Position numbers and translations under genes: made by a program. A DNA stretch of 64,000 nt from Polyangia bacterium (GTDB lineage: Bacteria > Myxococcota_A > Polyangia > Nannocystales > Nannocystaceae): positions 248,001 through 312,000 of the forward strand of contig JAUIFF010000007.1 in the NCBI GenBank assembly GCA_030429545.1, given 5' to 3'. This document shows, piece after piece, positions 51,717 to 61,028 of this stretch (position 1 is its first letter; the number at the start of each line of letters is the position of its first letter). Under the pieces are notes generated by a model, which had not been told where the DNA came from, searched no databases, and saw only the letters and a program-made list of their open reading frames with translations.

Positions 51717-53150
51717 TTAGGAAATCAGCGAATGGCTTAGGGTATTGAGCCTGCCGATCCATGGAGCTGCCTGCTCGAGGGCAAAGGCGAGGCGAAAAAG
51801 CAACGCGTCGTGCCCGTGACGCGCGGCAAAATGGCATCCGAGTGGCAAACCCTCACGGTTCCAATAAAGTGGCACGGTCATCGCCGGCCACCCGGCCAAC
51901 GAAGCTGCCACGGTATATCCGGCGAGGCGATTAATATGCATCTGCAACGTATCTGCCGGTTGGTTTGGACCGTAGCGTTCAAGCTCAAACGCGACAAATG
52001 GCACGGTCGGCGAGAGCAACACATCAACCCCCTCGTGGGCCCGCTGCAACTGCTCCTGTGCGGTTTGGAGGGTGGCGACGGCACGGTCAATCGCGCCGGG
52101 ATCGAGCGCCTGGGCGGTGGCCAGCAAGCTTTGGGTATAGGGCTCTAGCAGTTGCGGGGAGAACATCGGGCCCATGGCCGCGGCCAGCTGCTGCACCATC
52201 CCGCCAACGACCAACGCCGTGAGCTCATGAAATGCCCGAGATGTTGCATCTGCATCAATTCTCGGGCCCGCGCACGGCACCACCTCGTGGCCCAGACGCG
52301 AACACACCTCAACACCAGTTTCGAGCGCTGCCAGGGCGTCGGGCGTTGGCTGACTGCCAAACACATCCTGGTGGTAGTAGCCGATCCGCAAACGCCCCCC
52401 CGGGTCGTCAAGCCCCGTGAGCGCAGGCCAATCACCTGGCACTTCAGTTACCTTGAGCCACAGCGCGCTATCTTCGACCGTGCGGCTAATACAGTGGTCA
52501 CTCAGCAGATCGGCGGTCGGCATCCCCGGGGGCAATCCGACTGAAGCCGTCCTGCCCCGGCTCGGCTTAAATCCAAACACACCGCAAAACGAAGCCGGCC
52601 CGCGAATCGACCCGCCACCATCCGACGCGTGGGCAACCGGCACCATCCCGGCAGCGACTGCAGCCGCGGTACCACCCGAAGATCCACCTGGCGAGCGGCG
52701 AGTGTCCCACGGATTATGGGTAGCACCGTTGGCCAACGGCTCGGTCGTCCCTAGCAGTCCGAACTCTGACGTGGCCGTCTTCCCGAGCACCACCAAGCCC
52801 GCGGCATCGAGCGCCTGGGTGTAGGGCGAACCATCGTTGGCCACATTCCCGGCAAGCAAGCGCGAGCCAAACGCCAGCGGCAAACCGGGATAGGACAACA
52901 GGTCCTTGAGCAGTGTCGGCACCCCGGCAAACGGACCGTCGCCCCGCGCAGGTGCCCGCCTAGCCGCATCGATGTCGAAATTGTAAAGGGCGTTGAGCCG
53001 GACGTTGAGCCGCGTAATTCGCATAAGTGCGGCATCACGCAGCTGCTCACACGAAACCTGGCCAGTTTGAACCAGTTGCGCCTGCTGACGGCCTGAGAGC
53101 TCGAGTAGCGGCAACGGGTTGTTCGATGTTGGATGTGCGAAGTTGTTCAT
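51717..53150 (-). CDS. Amidase-signature-family hydrolase
   Basis: A 477-residue amidase. The Ser-cisSer-Lys triad is visible: Lys82 in LLKDLL, Ser157 in PGGSSGGTAAAVAAGM and Ser181 in SDGGGSIRGPAS. Related to GatA but without gatB/gatC, so a free amidase acting on carboxamides; specificity is unknown. It starts at ATG 53150 (MNNFAHPTSN). The GC-rich gene contains two palindromes (51937, 52245). Confidence 0.92.
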   Translation of the reverse strand: MNNFAHPTSNNPLPLLELSGRQQAQLVQTGQVSCEQLRDAALMRITRLNVRLNALYNFDIDAARRAPARGDGPFAGVPTLLKDLLSYPGLPLAFGSRLLAGNVANDGSPYTQALDAAGLVVLGKTATSEFGLLGTTEPLANGATHNPWDTRRSPGGSSGGTAAAVAAGMVPVAHASDGGGSIRGPASFCGVFGFKPSRGRTASVGLPPGMPTADLLSDHCISRTVEDSALWLKVTEVPGDWPALTGLDDPGGRLRIGYYHQDVFGSQPTPDALAALETGVEVCSRLGHEVVPCAGPRIDADATSRAFHELTALVVGGMVQQLAAAMGPMFSPQLLEPYTQSLLATAQALDPGAIDRAVATLQTAQEQLQRAHEGVDVLLSPTVPFVAFELERYGPNQPADTLQMHINRLAGYTVAASLAGWPAMTVPLYWNREGLPLGCHFAARHGHDALLFRLAFALEQAAPWIGRLNTLSHSLIS

Positions 53151-53302
53151 TTGCTCCCCAAAAGAGAATTTACTATTCTCTTTTCAACTACCCCCATCGG
53201 ACACGCCTGTCAACCCCGACTCGCGACAAAATCGACGGACTCGTCAACGGGCTCGATGCTGTCCGCTATTTAATTGTATCAACAACAAAGTTACGGCCGC
53301 AG

Positions 53303-54289
53303 CTAGCAACCGACACGACTGGTCGCCAACGCAATGTCGTCAAACCAGATGTCACCGCTACCGCCGAGCTCCCAACCAAACCGGATCGACTCGAACTGTG
53401 GCGCCCACTCGGGTATCGGGTTGTTGGGGTTGTTACCCTCGCCACCCGGTGGCGTTGTCCAGTCGGTCACCGTGAGCCCGGGGACCGCTTCGCCCTCAAA
53501 CCACACATGCAACTCGTGCGCCGAACCGTCGTACAAAAACTCGAGGCAGTGCCAGGTGTCGGGCATAAGCGGAACATCGGCGCGCTGCTCCTCATCACCG
53601 GGCCAATGGTTGACGTCGAGCATGCCAATGTTCGACCCAATGCGCGCCTCGTCGACATCGTTTTGCACAACACCGGCCTCGATCCAGGTGACATGGCCCT
53701 GGGTGAGCCCGCCGGCCACTCGCATATACACCCGCCCATAAAACCGGTTGTCGGGCACCGGGAAAATACCGTTGGCCGCCATCAGGGTCGAAAACCCTTC
53801 CTGGTGTATGTGCACGGAATTTGAACCGCTATGGGCATAGGTGTCGTCGACCAAAATTGTGCCATTACTGCCGACGAGCGCCTTGGTCCACAGCCCGGGG
53901 TTTGGGTCGCCTCCGGCAGCAAACCCCTCAAAATCGTCGAATAACAGGTCTGGCTCGCCGCTTGAGTCTGAATCTGAATCCGATTCTGAATCCGAGTCTG
54001 AGTCAGCATCAACATCGCTCGAGTCCGTGGTCGGACCCTGGGTTGTGGGCTCGGCTGTCGAGTCGGAGGTTTGCCCCGTGTCACTGCTGCTTTGAGTCGG
54101 TTCGGCAGTTTCGGAACCCGCGGTTGTCGGCTCGTCAGTCGTAGAACTTGTACCTACACTCGAAGTCGGCCCAACGGTTGTTGACGACGTGTTGCTGGTA
54201 TCCGTGCCATCCCCATCGCCGCCGCCGCAGGCACTGAGAAGCATCGCGGTCAACAACCTACTCACGGCCACCGGTCGGCGAGTTATCAC
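53303..54289 (-). CDS. Lipoprotein with Ser/Thr/Asp linker and Cip1/jelly-roll-like domain
   Basis: About 328 residues. GTG 54289 gives MITRRPVAVSRLLTAMLLSAC with lipobox LLSAC; the longer frame to 54361 places the signal internally. A linker of about 110 residues is Thr/Ser-rich, then an alternating Asp-Ser run (DSDSDSESDSDSDSS). The C-terminal domain (FDDFEGFAAGGDPNPGLW, HSGSNSVHIHQEG, FYGRVYMRVAGG, FVEGE-like EFLYDGS) resembles Cip1/polysaccharide-lyase jelly rolls, so a polysaccharide-binding or cleaving role at the surface is plausible. Confidence 0.7.
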   Translation of the reverse strand: MITRRPVAVSRLLTAMLLSACGGGDGDGTDTSNTSSTTVGPTSSVGTSSTTDEPTTAGSETAEPTQSSSDTGQTSDSTAEPTTQGPTTDSSDVDADSDSDSESDSDSDSSGEPDLLFDDFEGFAAGGDPNPGLWTKALVGSNGTILVDDTYAHSGSNSVHIHQEGFSTLMAANGIFPVPDNRFYGRVYMRVAGGLTQGHVTWIEAGVVQNDVDEARIGSNIGMLDVNHWPGDEEQRADVPLMPDTWHCLEFLYDGSAHELHVWFEGEAVPGLTVTDWTTPPGGEGNNPNNPIPEWAPQFESIRFGWELGGSGDIWFDDIALATSRVGC

Positions 54290-54403
54290 CCAAGTACCTA
54301 ACCAGGATTTGCCACAACCATCAAGTGTGCATTCGGACCGGTCAAAAGCATGCACAGACATGCGCTTGTTTACCGCTCGTTGGTTTCGCGCATAGAGACC
54401 TCG

Positions 54404-54604
54404 TTAGCCGCGAAACCGGCGGGGAGCCGTCGTCTCGATCCCGAGGCCGCCAAACATCATGGCGGTAGCGACAATGCTCGTCCATGCGAAGGCCGTTGCA
54501 TCCATTGCTCCCCAAACCGTGGCTGTGAACGCGGCGATAAACCCCAGACATCCAAACACAATCAGCACCCAAACCGAGGTCGTGTGTTCCTGTGACCGTC
54601 CCAT
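54404..54604 (-). CDS. Small two-helix membrane protein
   Basis: A 66-residue frame with two hydrophobic segments (VWVLIVFGCLGFIAAFTATVW and FAWTSIVATAMMFGGLGI) and a basic C-terminus (RRFRG). It is preceded by an AT-rich upstream region typical of a promoter. No family is recognised. No clear Shine-Dalgarno. Confidence 0.5.
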   Translation of the reverse strand: MGRSQEHTTSVWVLIVFGCLGFIAAFTATVWGAMDATAFAWTSIVATAMMFGGLGIETTAPRRFRG

Positions 54605-54760
54605 AGATAGATTTTGAAATTCATTTTCATTTAAATCAAGGCATGTTTACGCCCATTTCATAATTTTTTCCCATCGCCGATTGAAAATGCACATCATGCC
54701 GAATCCCAGTGTTTAGGGCCTGGGGAGACAATCTTGTATCAGCATCGAACGTGGCTGCTA
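54605..54760 (-). promoter_or_regulatory. AT-rich upstream region
   Basis: This 156-bp gap is strikingly AT-rich for the window. It holds an interrupted TTGA...TCAA symmetric stretch at 54614-54639 with ATTT/AAAT runs, which might be an iron- or stress-regulator site for the small membrane protein. No match to a specific operator is claimed. Confidence 0.3.
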
Positions 54761-55657
54761 CTACCGAGACTCGTAGGCGACCGCAATCGCGGCCATATCA
54801 CGGGCACGCTCCCACAGGCCGACATGGGCGAACAACAAGCTGCGACCCATAATTTCCTCCTGGGCCATCACCTCGGGATCCGAGGCATGCAGCTGTTCAA
54901 CGAGGTGCTCCAAACGGGCAAGCAACTCCCGCGGCTGGCTCGGATTGCCCAGTCGTTCAAAACGATAGCCGTAGTACCAGCGTGTCAGCTCGAGCTCGCG
55001 GCTGATCAGGGCATGCTGTTGTTGGCCTTGCTCGGTCGCCGAATCGACCAAACCCAACAGGCACAGGGAATCGCGGGCGGCCACCCCCAAGACCTGCTGG
55101 GTCGTCGGTCGATATTGTTGTAACAGCATATTGTCGACCCCCTGCTCCAGGGCTTCCTCGGCAATGCGAAAGCCGACCGCTCCGTAGACAATGCTGCCAC
55201 GCTCGCGCAACATCTGGCCGAGCGCCAGCGCGGGCTCGATGTGCTCGGAAGAACCGAGGGCGAGCCGCCCAAACTCAAGCAGGTCGAGCGCAGGAAGTTG
55301 GCGTTCGGCCGGTTGGGCGTCGAGGCACTGGTCTTCGCCCAACCCACCACTGTGGTGCCACCATTCGGCCAAGCGGTCGAGGGCCTGCTGGTGGGCTTCG
55401 CTACCCTGCCCGTTGGCTCCCGCTTGCTTACGCAAATTATTTGCTTGCACAAGTAAATCTGCGGGTCCACCCGAGCGTGCAGTCGCTTCCCCGTGGGCAA
55501 CAACAGCTGCCCAACGCCGCTGCACAACCTCCGGGGTGTCAGGCACGGGATTGAGCCAGTTGTTGGCCTGGAGCACGAGATAGCCCAGCCCGATTGCGAC
55601 GATGGCAACGGCAATGACCCAGCGCGGCGACATCAACATACTGTACGGCGACCGCAC
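54761..55657 (-). CDS. Single-span membrane protein of unknown function
   Basis: About 298 residues starting at GTG 55657 (ATG 55639 possible). One membrane segment near the N-terminus (WVIAVAIVAIGLGYLVLQA) is followed by a helical exported or cytoplasmic domain rich in Gln, Glu and Leu, with no catalytic motif. It begins 18 bp after the amino-acid permease stop on the same strand, so it may assist or regulate that transporter. Two adjacent palindrome-like elements lie at 55422-55454. Confidence 0.65.
   Translation of the reverse strand: MRSPYSMLMSPRWVIAVAIVAIGLGYLVLQANNWLNPVPDTPEVVQRRWAAVVAHGEATARSGGPADLLVQANNLRKQAGANGQGSEAHQQALDRLAEWWHHSGGLGEDQCLDAQPAERQLPALDLLEFGRLALGSSEHIEPALALGQMLRERGSIVYGAVGFRIAEEALEQGVDNMLLQQYRPTTQQVLGVAARDSLCLLGLVDSATEQGQQQHALISRELELTRWYYGYRFERLGNPSQPRELLARLEHLVEQLHASDPEVMAQEEIMGRSLLFAHVGLWERARDMAAIAVAYESR
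55422..55454. repeat. Two side-by-side dispersed palindromes
   Basis: GCTTGC-TTAC-GCAAAT (55422-55437) and ATTTGC-TTGC-ACAAGT (55439-55454) stand one base apart inside the 54761-55657 gene. Both follow the extended arm pattern with a 4-base centre. Confidence 0.55.
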
Positions 55658-55675
55658 GGCCTGCGCAATCCGGGC

Positions 55676-56998
55676 CTAGCTCGGCGATGGCTGCCCGTCA
55701 TCGCGGATTTTCCATAGGTAGTAGGGGACAGGTATCGCCATGCATGCCAACGTCCAGCCGATCACCCTGGCCCCCGCACCGGCGATCATCAGGCCCACCA
55801 CGAGCAACCCGCACACAGCTGTTACCCGCCCACGACGGTGCTGCCCGGGCACAAACTTGCCGGGCTCGCGCCGCATCAGCACCAACTGTGCCACACAGGC
55901 ACATCCGATCGCGGTGAGAGCCGTTGCTGTCGAGAGCATCGAGATAAAGTTGTAGACATCGAGCATCGCCCCACTGAAGTACAGGGAGACAATCGCCCCG
56001 CTGCATAGGCTGGTGACCAGTAGCGCCGCAATCGGTGTGTTGGTACGTGGGTGCAGGCGAGCGAACACCCGCGGCGCAAGCCCATCACGGGCAGTTGCGT
56101 GGGCCATGCGACTGGTCACCAGCAACCAGCCATTGAGGATTCCGACAATCGAGATCAGGGCCCCGAGGCTGAGCCATTGTGCAGCTGCCGGACCAAAAGT
56201 TGTAGCTGCAATATCTGCCAGGGGCTTGGCCGAGGCCGCCAGCTGCGAGGCCGGGGCCGCACCCATCAGGGTAACGAGGACAAGCAAATAAACCGCCGAC
56301 GTCAGGGCAAAGCCGATATAGATCGACCGGCTGATCGTCCTACCTGCATCGTGAATCTCCTCGGCGGGGACGGTGATCGACTCCATCCCAATAAACATCC
56401 ACGACATCAACGAAACCGCGGGCAGCAACGATTCGGCCCCGTGGGGTGCCACCGGTTGCAAGTTGGCCAGGGAGAACTCGGGAATCAAGGCGATGCTGAG
56501 CACCAACAGCGGGACAACCTTGAGCACCGTGGTGACGATTTGTACCGCCCCACCAACGCGCACGCCCACGACATGTCCAAATGTTAATGTCCATAAAAGC
56601 GCCTGACTACAGGCAAATGCGACCCACGGATCGGCCGCTGCCGGGACAAACACAACCAGGTACGAGGTGAAAGCGGTCAAGAACGCAGCGTTGCCAATGA
56701 CCGCGCACAGCCAGTAGAGGTAACCAACCTGCATCCCGGCAAACTTGCCAAACGCCCGCCGGGAAAACGCCTGGAGCCCTCCGGAAATCGGAAAGGCGCG
56801 GCCTAGGTCGGCAAATACGGCGGTGAGGCACAGGTAGCCCAGCACGTTGATCAGCCAGGCGACCAAACTCAACGGCCCGGCCTCGCCGGCGAGCGCAGCT
56901 GGGGTGACAAAAATCCCCGAACCGATCATGTTGCCGGTCACCAGGGCAATGGCGGCAACCTTGCCGAGCCCGCGGGTTAGATTTCCTTGTACTGGCAT
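55676..56998 (-). CDS. APC-family amino-acid permease
   Basis: A 440-residue membrane protein with about twelve helices. The first helix carries the substrate-carboxylate motif TGNMIGSGIFVTPAAL (about 21-36); the sixth has MSWMFIGMESITVPAEEI. This is the APC superfamily of amino-acid/polyamine transporters or antiporters. Substrate is unknown. It heads a two-gene operon with the single-span protein. A palindrome lies at 56201. Confidence 0.9.
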   Translation of the reverse strand: MPVQGNLTRGLGKVAAIALVTGNMIGSGIFVTPAALAGEAGPLSLVAWLINVLGYLCLTAVFADLGRAFPISGGLQAFSRRAFGKFAGMQVGYLYWLCAVIGNAAFLTAFTSYLVVFVPAAADPWVAFACSQALLWTLTFGHVVGVRVGGAVQIVTTVLKVVPLLVLSIALIPEFSLANLQPVAPHGAESLLPAVSLMSWMFIGMESITVPAEEIHDAGRTISRSIYIGFALTSAVYLLVLVTLMGAAPASQLAASAKPLADIAATTFGPAAAQWLSLGALISIVGILNGWLLVTSRMAHATARDGLAPRVFARLHPRTNTPIAALLVTSLCSGAIVSLYFSGAMLDVYNFISMLSTATALTAIGCACVAQLVLMRREPGKFVPGQHRRGRVTAVCGLLVVGLMIAGAGARVIGWTLACMAIPVPYYLWKIRDDGQPSPS

Positions 56999-57051
56999 GA
57001 AAATCTACCCGTAGAATGAGTTTGCGATGCCCGGTAAACCGGGTACCGCTC

Positions 57052-58314
57052 CTAGCCGATCGGCCGCAACTTACTCATGAGCGGCTCCACCTGCTTACCG
57101 AGCGAGTTGTCCTTGCCCCGCATCAACAAGCTGCTCGCCGAAAACAGGGCGAACTGGACGTAGTCGTAGAGCATTTCCTTGAGGAACTTGTCGGAGTTGC
57201 CACCGCTGACAATGATCGAAACGTTCTCAATCATCGGGTCGGGGTCGAACGAGCCGTTTTCGTAGGGCCCGGCCTCGCGGAACATCAGCTCATAGACCTC
57301 GTCGGCGAACCCTTCGAGATTGGTGCGCAGCGCCGTCCCCTTGCCCTTTTGATCGACTTCTTGGTGAATGATCCGCAGCACCGAGTTGGCGGTTTCGATG
57401 GTGTCGCGCGGGCCCCCACCGGTACGCGGAGGCGAGATCGTAATCTGCTTGCCCTGATACAGCTGAAACACGAGTTTGGTGGTCTCAAACTCCGAGCGGT
57501 TGAGCACCCGGCTGAGGTCGCCGACCGAACTTTCGTTGTCGATCAGTTCCCACAGAGGCAGGCACTCGTCGGGTGGACTCTTTGCATCTGCACGTTTTTC
57601 GGGGATGTAGTCGGCCGACGGGATCCGCTGGCGAAAAAATCGCATCTCGTCCATTTGGGTCACGCCATCCATCAACAGCGAGTTGAGGCTGACACCGTGG
57701 CGAAATGGAATTTCCTCCTCGTCAAAGCCGTCGAGAAAGCAGTACATCCCGTCGGCGACGGTCAACACACTCATGGCGATCCGCTCGACCTGCTTGCGCA
57801 GGTAGGTGTAGACCTGCTCGCTGGTCAAAATTCCGAGATCGATGGCAGCTGCCCCAAACAACTGTCCGGCGCGGGCGCGATCGAGAATCTGCTCGAGCTG
57901 GATTTCGCTGATGACACCAAAGCGGTAGAGCACCTGGCCGAGATGTTCGTCGGGGCAGGTTGTGCGGGCACCGACAACCCGTCCGTTCTCGACGTAGATG
58001 TTTCGCTCAACCCCCTCACCTTGTACACTCAACAAACCCGACCATCCCGACTGGGCCAACACGGCGACGATGTCACACATAAAGCCAGGGCCAACGATCT
58101 CGCCGGCGAGCCGGACCACGGCTCCGTCCTCGGCATCACGGCGCCCGTCCTGGCCGGTGTAACGCATAAACAACACGTGATGGGGCGTGGGGAACATGCG
58201 AAAGAATGCTCCGTTTCGCGTCCGCATCCGCTCGGACGCAAGCTCACCTAGGGGGTGCAAAACACCCTGGTTGTCTATCCATACGAGTTCGTCTTGAGCG
58301 TGCCGCATACCCAT
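57052..58314 (-). CDS. DUF4388/PATAN-type signalling protein
   Basis: About 420 residues. A central PATAN/DUF4388 module is recognisable: GEIVGPGFMCDIVAVLAQSG, then GLLSVQGEGVERNIYVENGRVVGART, a linker with GQVLYRFGVISEIQLEQIL, and GMYCFLDGF. A second domain contains DECLPLWELIDNESSVGDLSRVL (winged-helix-like). Such proteins are common in myxobacteria as parts of motility and phosphorelay networks. ATG 58314 and ATG 58329 are both possible; the frame extends to 58713 without domain homology. A palindrome lies at 57583. Confidence 0.75.
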   Translation of the reverse strand: MGMRHAQDELVWIDNQGVLHPLGELASERMRTRNGAFFRMFPTPHHVLFMRYTGQDGRRDAEDGAVVRLAGEIVGPGFMCDIVAVLAQSGWSGLLSVQGEGVERNIYVENGRVVGARTTCPDEHLGQVLYRFGVISEIQLEQILDRARAGQLFGAAAIDLGILTSEQVYTYLRKQVERIAMSVLTVADGMYCFLDGFDEEEIPFRHGVSLNSLLMDGVTQMDEMRFFRQRIPSADYIPEKRADAKSPPDECLPLWELIDNESSVGDLSRVLNRSEFETTKLVFQLYQGKQITISPPRTGGGPRDTIETANSVLRIIHQEVDQKGKGTALRTNLEGFADEVYELMFREAGPYENGSFDPDPMIENVSIIVSGGNSDKFLKEMLYDYVQFALFSASSLLMRGKDNSLGKQVEPLMSKLRPIG

Positions 58315-58388
58315 AATCAGCACTACCATCGGGGCAATTTCTGCGCAAGAACCCTCGCCCCGGAGTTCTCTGATATCGTTGTCAAACC

Positions 58389-60263
58389 GTGGGATTTTCA
58401 GTGTGTGCGCAGGCAAATGCCTCCCGCGAACGTTCGCCGCCTCGCCGTCACCCGGGGGCCCGTCGGGCCCGACTGTACCTGTGTGGGCTGTGGCTTTTAA
58501 CCATCGATCCGGGCTGTTCTCGGCAAACCGCTTGGCAGCTTCGTAGCCCCCACAGCCCATATTGCCACAACCCCCGTAAACATCTTGTCGATGTCTGGGA
58601 CCCAAAACACCGACAAGTGCTCCATCGGTCGGCTGCCCAACTCCCTCGGCATTTGCGCGCAACCGCGAGTGCGACCCTCGAACATCTCGACGACCTCGCA
58701 AATTCTTGGACAAGCGAGCGCGAGCGGATCTGCCGGGAAACCCGTCGCAAGCACCACACGCGAACCGAGTGGACGGCCACGGGGGTGTGTCACACCCGAG
58801 TCCTCGCCCGCCTGCAAACGCTCACTGCGTCGCTCGCTGCACCAACCCCTAACGTCTGGGACCGGGCTTTAGCCGTACTCGCCGGTGTTTACGACCAACT
58901 ACACCATTGCCGGGACCGGCCCGATACGCAACTTCCAGAGCCAGTCATTTTAGATGCAGCTGCAACTGCTGAGGTTCGTTCTGGCCTCGGCCTTCCGGCA
59001 AACTGTGATGATGCAACCAATGTCGAGTCGGCAGATGGCATCGCGCTCGCGCTTACGTGTACGCGGCCCGACGAACAACTCGAGGTTCGCGCACGGGTCC
59101 AGGGACTGCGGGACAACCGGCAAACCCGTGCCTGGCGGGCCCGTACCCTGCCCACGACTCCGATTGATCTCCCAGGCCAGCGCCGCATGCTCGAGACCCT
59201 TTATGAGCCCTTGCCCGGCCACTCGTTGCCGCTGGCCCTGGCGCGTACAAGCCTCGATCTCGCCGACGAGTTCAGTCGCCAACGCCAGTTTGAAATATCG
59301 AGTGCTCTCGCCAACCGGGCGCTAACCGACTTGGACGAACTCAAGTTTGCATGTACGTGCACTATTTATGACAGCGACCGGGCACGGGCACTGCTGGCGC
59401 TCGGACGCTACGCCCTGCGCCAGGATCGCCGCAACCAAGCCGCTGATTACCTGAACAAGGCCCTGTCTGTCACCCGCCAGGTACGTGGACCAGACCACCT
59501 CGAAACGGCCGAGGTCTACCACCACCTAGGAGCTCTCGACGAGCGTGCAGGCCACTTTAGCGACGCCGTGGTCAACTATCGCCAGGCCCTCAAAGTCCGC
59601 CTGCAACAACTCGGGCCCGACCCGGTGACAGCACGTACTACCAACAACTTGGCGCGCTCGCTGTACTACCTGCGGGCGTTTGCCGAGGCTGCCGAGCTCC
59701 ACCTCGCAACCTTGAATATCCGAATCGCCACGCTCGGCCGCAAACACCCCGACACGGCGACCAGCATCAACAACCTCGGTGCGGTCTACCGCGCCCAGGG
59801 GGACAACGAGCGGGCGGTGGAGATGTTTCAACAGGCCCTCGAGATCCGCCGCGAAGTCCTGGGGAATGCCCACCCCTACACCGCCATCAGTCTGCACAAC
59901 CTCGCAAGCATGGCTTTGGTGTTCGGCGACCACCAAAAGTCATTGCAACTACATCAACAGGCGCTCCAGATCCGGTCCGGCCTGCTAGGCCCGGACCATG
60001 TCGAAACCGCCCGAAGCCTTCAGGGGCTCGCCCATACCTACCGGGCGCTTGGGCACCGTGACAAGGCCGTCGAGCACTGTGAACGCGCCCTGTTGATCTT
60101 CGCGCGTAAGCTTGGCGACGCCCACCCCGAAACCCGCGCAGCCCGTGAACTCCTGCACGAGCTACGTGCCGCTGCTCCCCGTGGGGTAGACTCGGGCGAT
60201 GGTCGACAACGCGGTACGCAAGCAACTCCGGACAGTTCGCGAAACCCTGAAAAACCAGGGTAA
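58389..60263 (+). CDS. TPR protein resembling a Ser/Thr kinase C-terminal half, kinase domain absent
   Basis: Up to 624 residues. From about residue 75 it matches the part that follows the kinase and membrane segment in myxobacterial kinase-TPR proteins: VWDPKHRQVLHRS, LANSWTSERERICRETRRKH. Then come at least seven kinesin-light-chain-like TPRs (AEVYHHLGALDERAGHFSDA, ATSINNLGAVYRAQGDNERA). The first 75 residues are compositionally odd, so the true start may be GTG 58617. No kinase motifs occur anywhere in it. It is divergent from the DUF4388 gene and overlaps the next gene by 65 bp. Palindromes lie at 58955, 59351 and 59944. Confidence 0.7.
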   Translation: MGFSVCAQANASRERSPPRRHPGARRARLYLCGLWLLTIDPGCSRQTAWQLRSPHSPYCHNPRKHLVDVWDPKHRQVLHRSAAQLPRHLRATASATLEHLDDLANSWTSERERICRETRRKHHTRTEWTATGVCHTRVLARLQTLTASLAAPTPNVWDRALAVLAGVYDQLHHCRDRPDTQLPEPVILDAAATAEVRSGLGLPANCDDATNVESADGIALALTCTRPDEQLEVRARVQGLRDNRQTRAWRARTLPTTPIDLPGQRRMLETLYEPLPGHSLPLALARTSLDLADEFSRQRQFEISSALANRALTDLDELKFACTCTIYDSDRARALLALGRYALRQDRRNQAADYLNKALSVTRQVRGPDHLETAEVYHHLGALDERAGHFSDAVVNYRQALKVRLQQLGPDPVTARTTNNLARSLYYLRAFAEAAELHLATLNIRIATLGRKHPDTATSINNLGAVYRAQGDNERAVEMFQQALEIRREVLGNAHPYTAISLHNLASMALVFGDHQKSLQLHQQALQIRSGLLGPDHVETARSLQGLAHTYRALGHRDKAVEHCERALLIFARKLGDAHPETRAARELLHELRAAAPRGVDSGDGRQRGTQATPDSSRNPEKPG

Positions 60264-60558
60264 CCGCGTCAGTGCCGAGCTGCGCCTGCACTACCGTTGC
60301 CCAGTTGCGTGGGACGCCATGGAAAAGGTCGACGAGCGTGTACGTCACTGCGGCGAGTGCAAGTCGCAGGTCCACGACCTCGTCGGGTTGAGCCGCTCGC
60401 AGGTCGCCGCCCTCGTTCGCAAACACAACGGGACGTTTTGTGGCCAGGTGATGGCTCGGGACGACGGCCGAGTGGTGTTTGGGACGTGCACCGGGGAAGA
60501 TCCGTCGAGCATGGCACGGGGCTGGTTGATCGCCCCCGCGCCGGTGAAGAAGTCATAA
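60199..60558 (+). CDS. Small CxxC-domain protein
   Basis: A 119-residue soluble protein. The central part CPVAWDAMEKVDERVRHCGEC is followed by VHDLVGLSRSQVAALVR, CGQVMARDDGRVVFGTC. This pattern (Trp, CxxC, VxDL, Cys, DG) recurs in small bacterial proteins of unknown function; the cysteines could bind metal. It begins inside the 3' end of the TPR gene in another frame, so it is co-translated with it. Confidence 0.75.
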   Translation: MVDNAVRKQLRTVRETLKNQGNRVSAELRLHYRCPVAWDAMEKVDERVRHCGECKSQVHDLVGLSRSQVAALVRKHNGTFCGQVMARDDGRVVFGTCTGEDPSSMARGWLIAPAPVKKS

Positions 60559-60574
60559 ATTTGTATAATCAAAT
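60559..60574. repeat. Dispersed element between convergent genes
   Basis: ATTTGTATAATCAAAT begins at the first base after the CxxC-protein stop and lies 15 bp before the stop of the DksA-like gene. Arms ATTTG/CAAAT are perfect. It may also act as a weak bidirectional hairpin. Confidence 0.6.
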
Positions 60575-60588
60575 TAACCTGACGAACG

Positions 60589-60984
60589 CTAGCTGATAAA
60601 ATCGGTCAGCGAGCGTCGACTGCCGTGGCGATGGTCAGCCTCTTCCTCGCGCTGACATTCGATACACATGGTCGCCCACGGCATCAGCCGCAAACGCTTG
60701 CCCAGGGGCTCATCGCAGGAGTCACAGCGGTCAAAATCCTCGGGGTTTTCGCGCAGGCGCACGAGCGCAGCGTCGATTTGGGCCAACCTGCGCTTGCGTG
60801 CGGCATTGCGGTTGGAGGCGATCACCTGGTTCATCACCGTCAACGGCTTGGCGTCATCGTCAACCTTGCTGGCGACCGGCGAATCCCGCTCCTTGACGCG
60901 CACGTCGAGGTCCTTTTCGTCGAGCAACTCGCGGCGCGCAGCAAGCAGGCGCTCGCGGTGGGTCTTCGCGGGAGTCTGTGCCAT
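60589..60984 (-). CDS. DksA/TraR-type C4 zinc-finger protein
   Basis: A 131-residue protein. An N-terminal helical region leads to the zinc finger CDSCDEPL (Cys about 87 and 90) with CIEC about 20 residues later, preceded by RLRENPEDFDR, the usual DksA/TraR pattern. The coiled-coil tip DxxA of true DksA is not obvious. It may bind the RNA polymerase secondary channel and modulate stress transcription (family knowledge). Confidence 0.85.
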   Translation of the reverse strand: MAQTPAKTHRERLLAARRELLDEKDLDVRVKERDSPVASKVDDDAKPLTVMNQVIASNRNAARKRRLAQIDAALVRLRENPEDFDRCDSCDEPLGKRLRLMPWATMCIECQREEEADHRHGSRRSLTDFIS

Positions 60985-61028
60985 GACAAGCGACCTTACA
61001 CCAACGTTTCGAGTTTATATACGCCAGC

